Below are positions 25,191 through 26,168 of a DNA stretch of 26,168 nucleotides, piece by piece (position 1 is the stretch's first letter; the number at the start of each line of letters is the position of its first letter). The notes beneath the pieces were generated by a model. The model searched no databases and was not told the DNA's origin. It saw nothing but the letters and a program-made list of their open reading frames with translations. The translations under genes and the position numbers were made by a program. The DNA lies in the NCBI GenBank assembly GCA_964407825.1, contig CAYOXD010000033.1, forward strand, positions 1-26,168. The letters are read 5' to 3'. The stretch comes from CAYOXD01 sp964407825 (lineage in GTDB: Bacteria; Desulfobacterota; Desulfobacteria; Desulfobacterales; JAFDDL01).

Positions 25191-26168
25191 ATGGCATTAC
25201 GGAAAGAAAAAATCACCCGTCTTTTTTTTACCACGGGCATCCATGGCTCCGAGAGGTGCTGGCGCAAGCTGGTCAACGCGGGCCCCTTCTTCGATGCGGA
25301 TGCGGTGATATTAAGCGGCGACATCCTTGGGGTGGGACTGCAGTTGGTGGTTCAGGAACCATCCGGGCGATGGCGTACGCAGTTCATGGGAGAAACCGTC
25401 CAGGTTGCCAGCCGCGGGGACCTCGGCGGGCTGGAAGCGAAAATTCGCGCTGCGGGCCGGTATCCGTACCGAATCCCGGCGGAGGAGGTAGCAGCATTCT
25501 CAGCTTCCGCCGAAAGGCGGCAGAAGGCTTATCGCTCCCAGGCCGTCCAGTCCCTCGAATCCTGGCGGGAGCTGGCCGAGGCGAAGTTAGCCCCCGGAGG
25601 GCGCAAGATCATCATCACTCCCGGGAGCGGAGATCCCCCCTTTGTGGGAAACATTTTAGGGCAGTCGCCGGTAATCGAGTGGGCAGAGCGCCGGATCGTG
25701 TGGCTGGACGACATCCATCCCATGGTCTGCGAGGGAGCCACCGGACCAACGCCTTGGGCAGCGGCAGGTGAGATGGCGGAGGAGGATCTGCTCCAGACGC
25801 TGAAGGCACAGATCAAAGAGCTCGATAAGGCCAGTGAGGCGGTTTTTGATTTCCATGCCCCCCCTTACCGCTCGGGCCTGGATGACGCCCCCATCGGTAT
25901 CGACGGGACGGTCCACCGGGATTGGGGAGCGGGATACGGCGGCTGCCGGTTCATGCCCGTCGGCAGCCGGGCCGTTCGAAAGGCCATCGAGATATATCAG
26001 CCGCTGCTGGGCTTGCACGGTCTGGCCCACGGTGCCCAGGGCGTCGTTCGGATCGGACGCACCGTTTGTCTCAACCCGGGCAGCCTCTATGCCGAAGGGG
26101 TGCTGTCCGGGTATCTGGCGACCCTGGACAGCCGGGGCGTGCGTGATTATCAGCCCATCCGGGGATGA
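25191..26168 (+). CDS. calcineurin-like phosphoesterase-fold protein with degenerate metal site
   Basis: A 325-aa cytosolic protein of the metallophosphatase superfamily, ending on the last base of the window. The fold landmarks are present, but key ligands are changed. The DxH motif reads TGIHG (Gly16 instead of Asp). GD is kept (43-44). The GN(D/H) motif reads PGSGD (Ser146 instead of Asn). The HxPPY-type histidine is kept (His222 in FHAPPY). The GHxH motif reads LHGLAHG (Leu278 replaces the first His; His280 kept). The usual NPGSEY reads NPGSLY (295-300). Active members of this family have Asp, Asn and both His there (from family knowledge). It is therefore probably catalytically weak or dead, perhaps a regulatory pseudoenzyme. 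It starts 44 nt after the permease, with only a weak ribosome binding site. Confidence 0.8.
   Translation: MALRKEKITRLFFTTGIHGSERCWRKLVNAGPFFDADAVILSGDILGVGLQLVVQEPSGRWRTQFMGETVQVASRGDLGGLEAKIRAAGRYPYRIPAEEVAAFSASAERRQKAYRSQAVQSLESWRELAEAKLAPGGRKIIITPGSGDPPFVGNILGQSPVIEWAERRIVWLDDIHPMVCEGATGPTPWAAAGEMAEEDLLQTLKAQIKELDKASEAVFDFHAPPYRSGLDDAPIGIDGTVHRDWGAGYGGCRFMPVGSRAVRKAIEIYQPLLGLHGLAHGAQGVVRIGRTVCLNPGSLYAEGVLSGYLATLDSRGVRDYQPIRG

Noticed and set aside
1..26168. CRISPR arrays, insertion sequences or prophage genes
   Set aside because: No spaced direct repeats, transposase motifs or phage-like genes were seen. The only tandem repeat array is inside a protein-coding gene.

Overview
The window looks like a scaffold from an anaerobic deltaproteobacterium (Desulfobacterota, Desulfobacterales-like). 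The evidence is about 60% G+C, the smc-ftsY pair, a long-form PPi-dependent phosphofructokinase, a TonB receptor beside an ABC_sub_bind lipid/solute-binding protein and hybrid kinases, and a SPASM radical SAM maturase with a tiny precursor. A run of exactly 100 N (3618-3717) marks an assembly gap of unknown true size. Taxonomy is inferred from gene content only.

Layout. (1) 1-2965: a minus-strand tRNA-Asn with a strong promoter, then glycogen phosphorylase on the plus strand. (2) 2874-4129: a candidate ribosomally made, post-translationally modified peptide locus on the minus strand. It has a 41-codon precursor with an acidic leader and a C-terminal SICCWGAFLVLR core, and the C-terminal 247 residues of a radical SAM/SPASM protein whose N-terminus falls in the gap. 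(3) 4281-11298: a sensory and transport island. A TonB-dependent receptor (minus) faces a plus-strand operon of periplasmic binding protein, hybrid histidine kinase, and REC-PAS-histidine kinase. (4) 11340-11583: tRNA-Gly and tRNA-Cys on the minus strand with their own promoter and terminator. (5) 11597-19247, minus strand: smc, ftsY, a secreted protein of 21 calcium-loop-like 24-residue repeats, exbB and exbD. (6) 19695-26168, plus strand: a cytosolic diguanylate cyclase with intact active site and I-site, PPi-phosphofructokinase, an APC-type permease, and a calcineurin-fold protein that has lost several metal ligands.

How the genes may work together. Glycogen phosphorylase and PPi-PFK fit energy-sparing glycogen/sugar metabolism. 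The receptor, binding protein and two kinases probably sense an imported ligand, but no DNA-binding output protein is present in the window. ExbB/ExbD could energise an outer-membrane receptor, though no tonB gene is seen here. The most novel material is the peptide/maturase locus. The degenerate phosphoesterase and the repeat-protein/ExbBD pairing come next.
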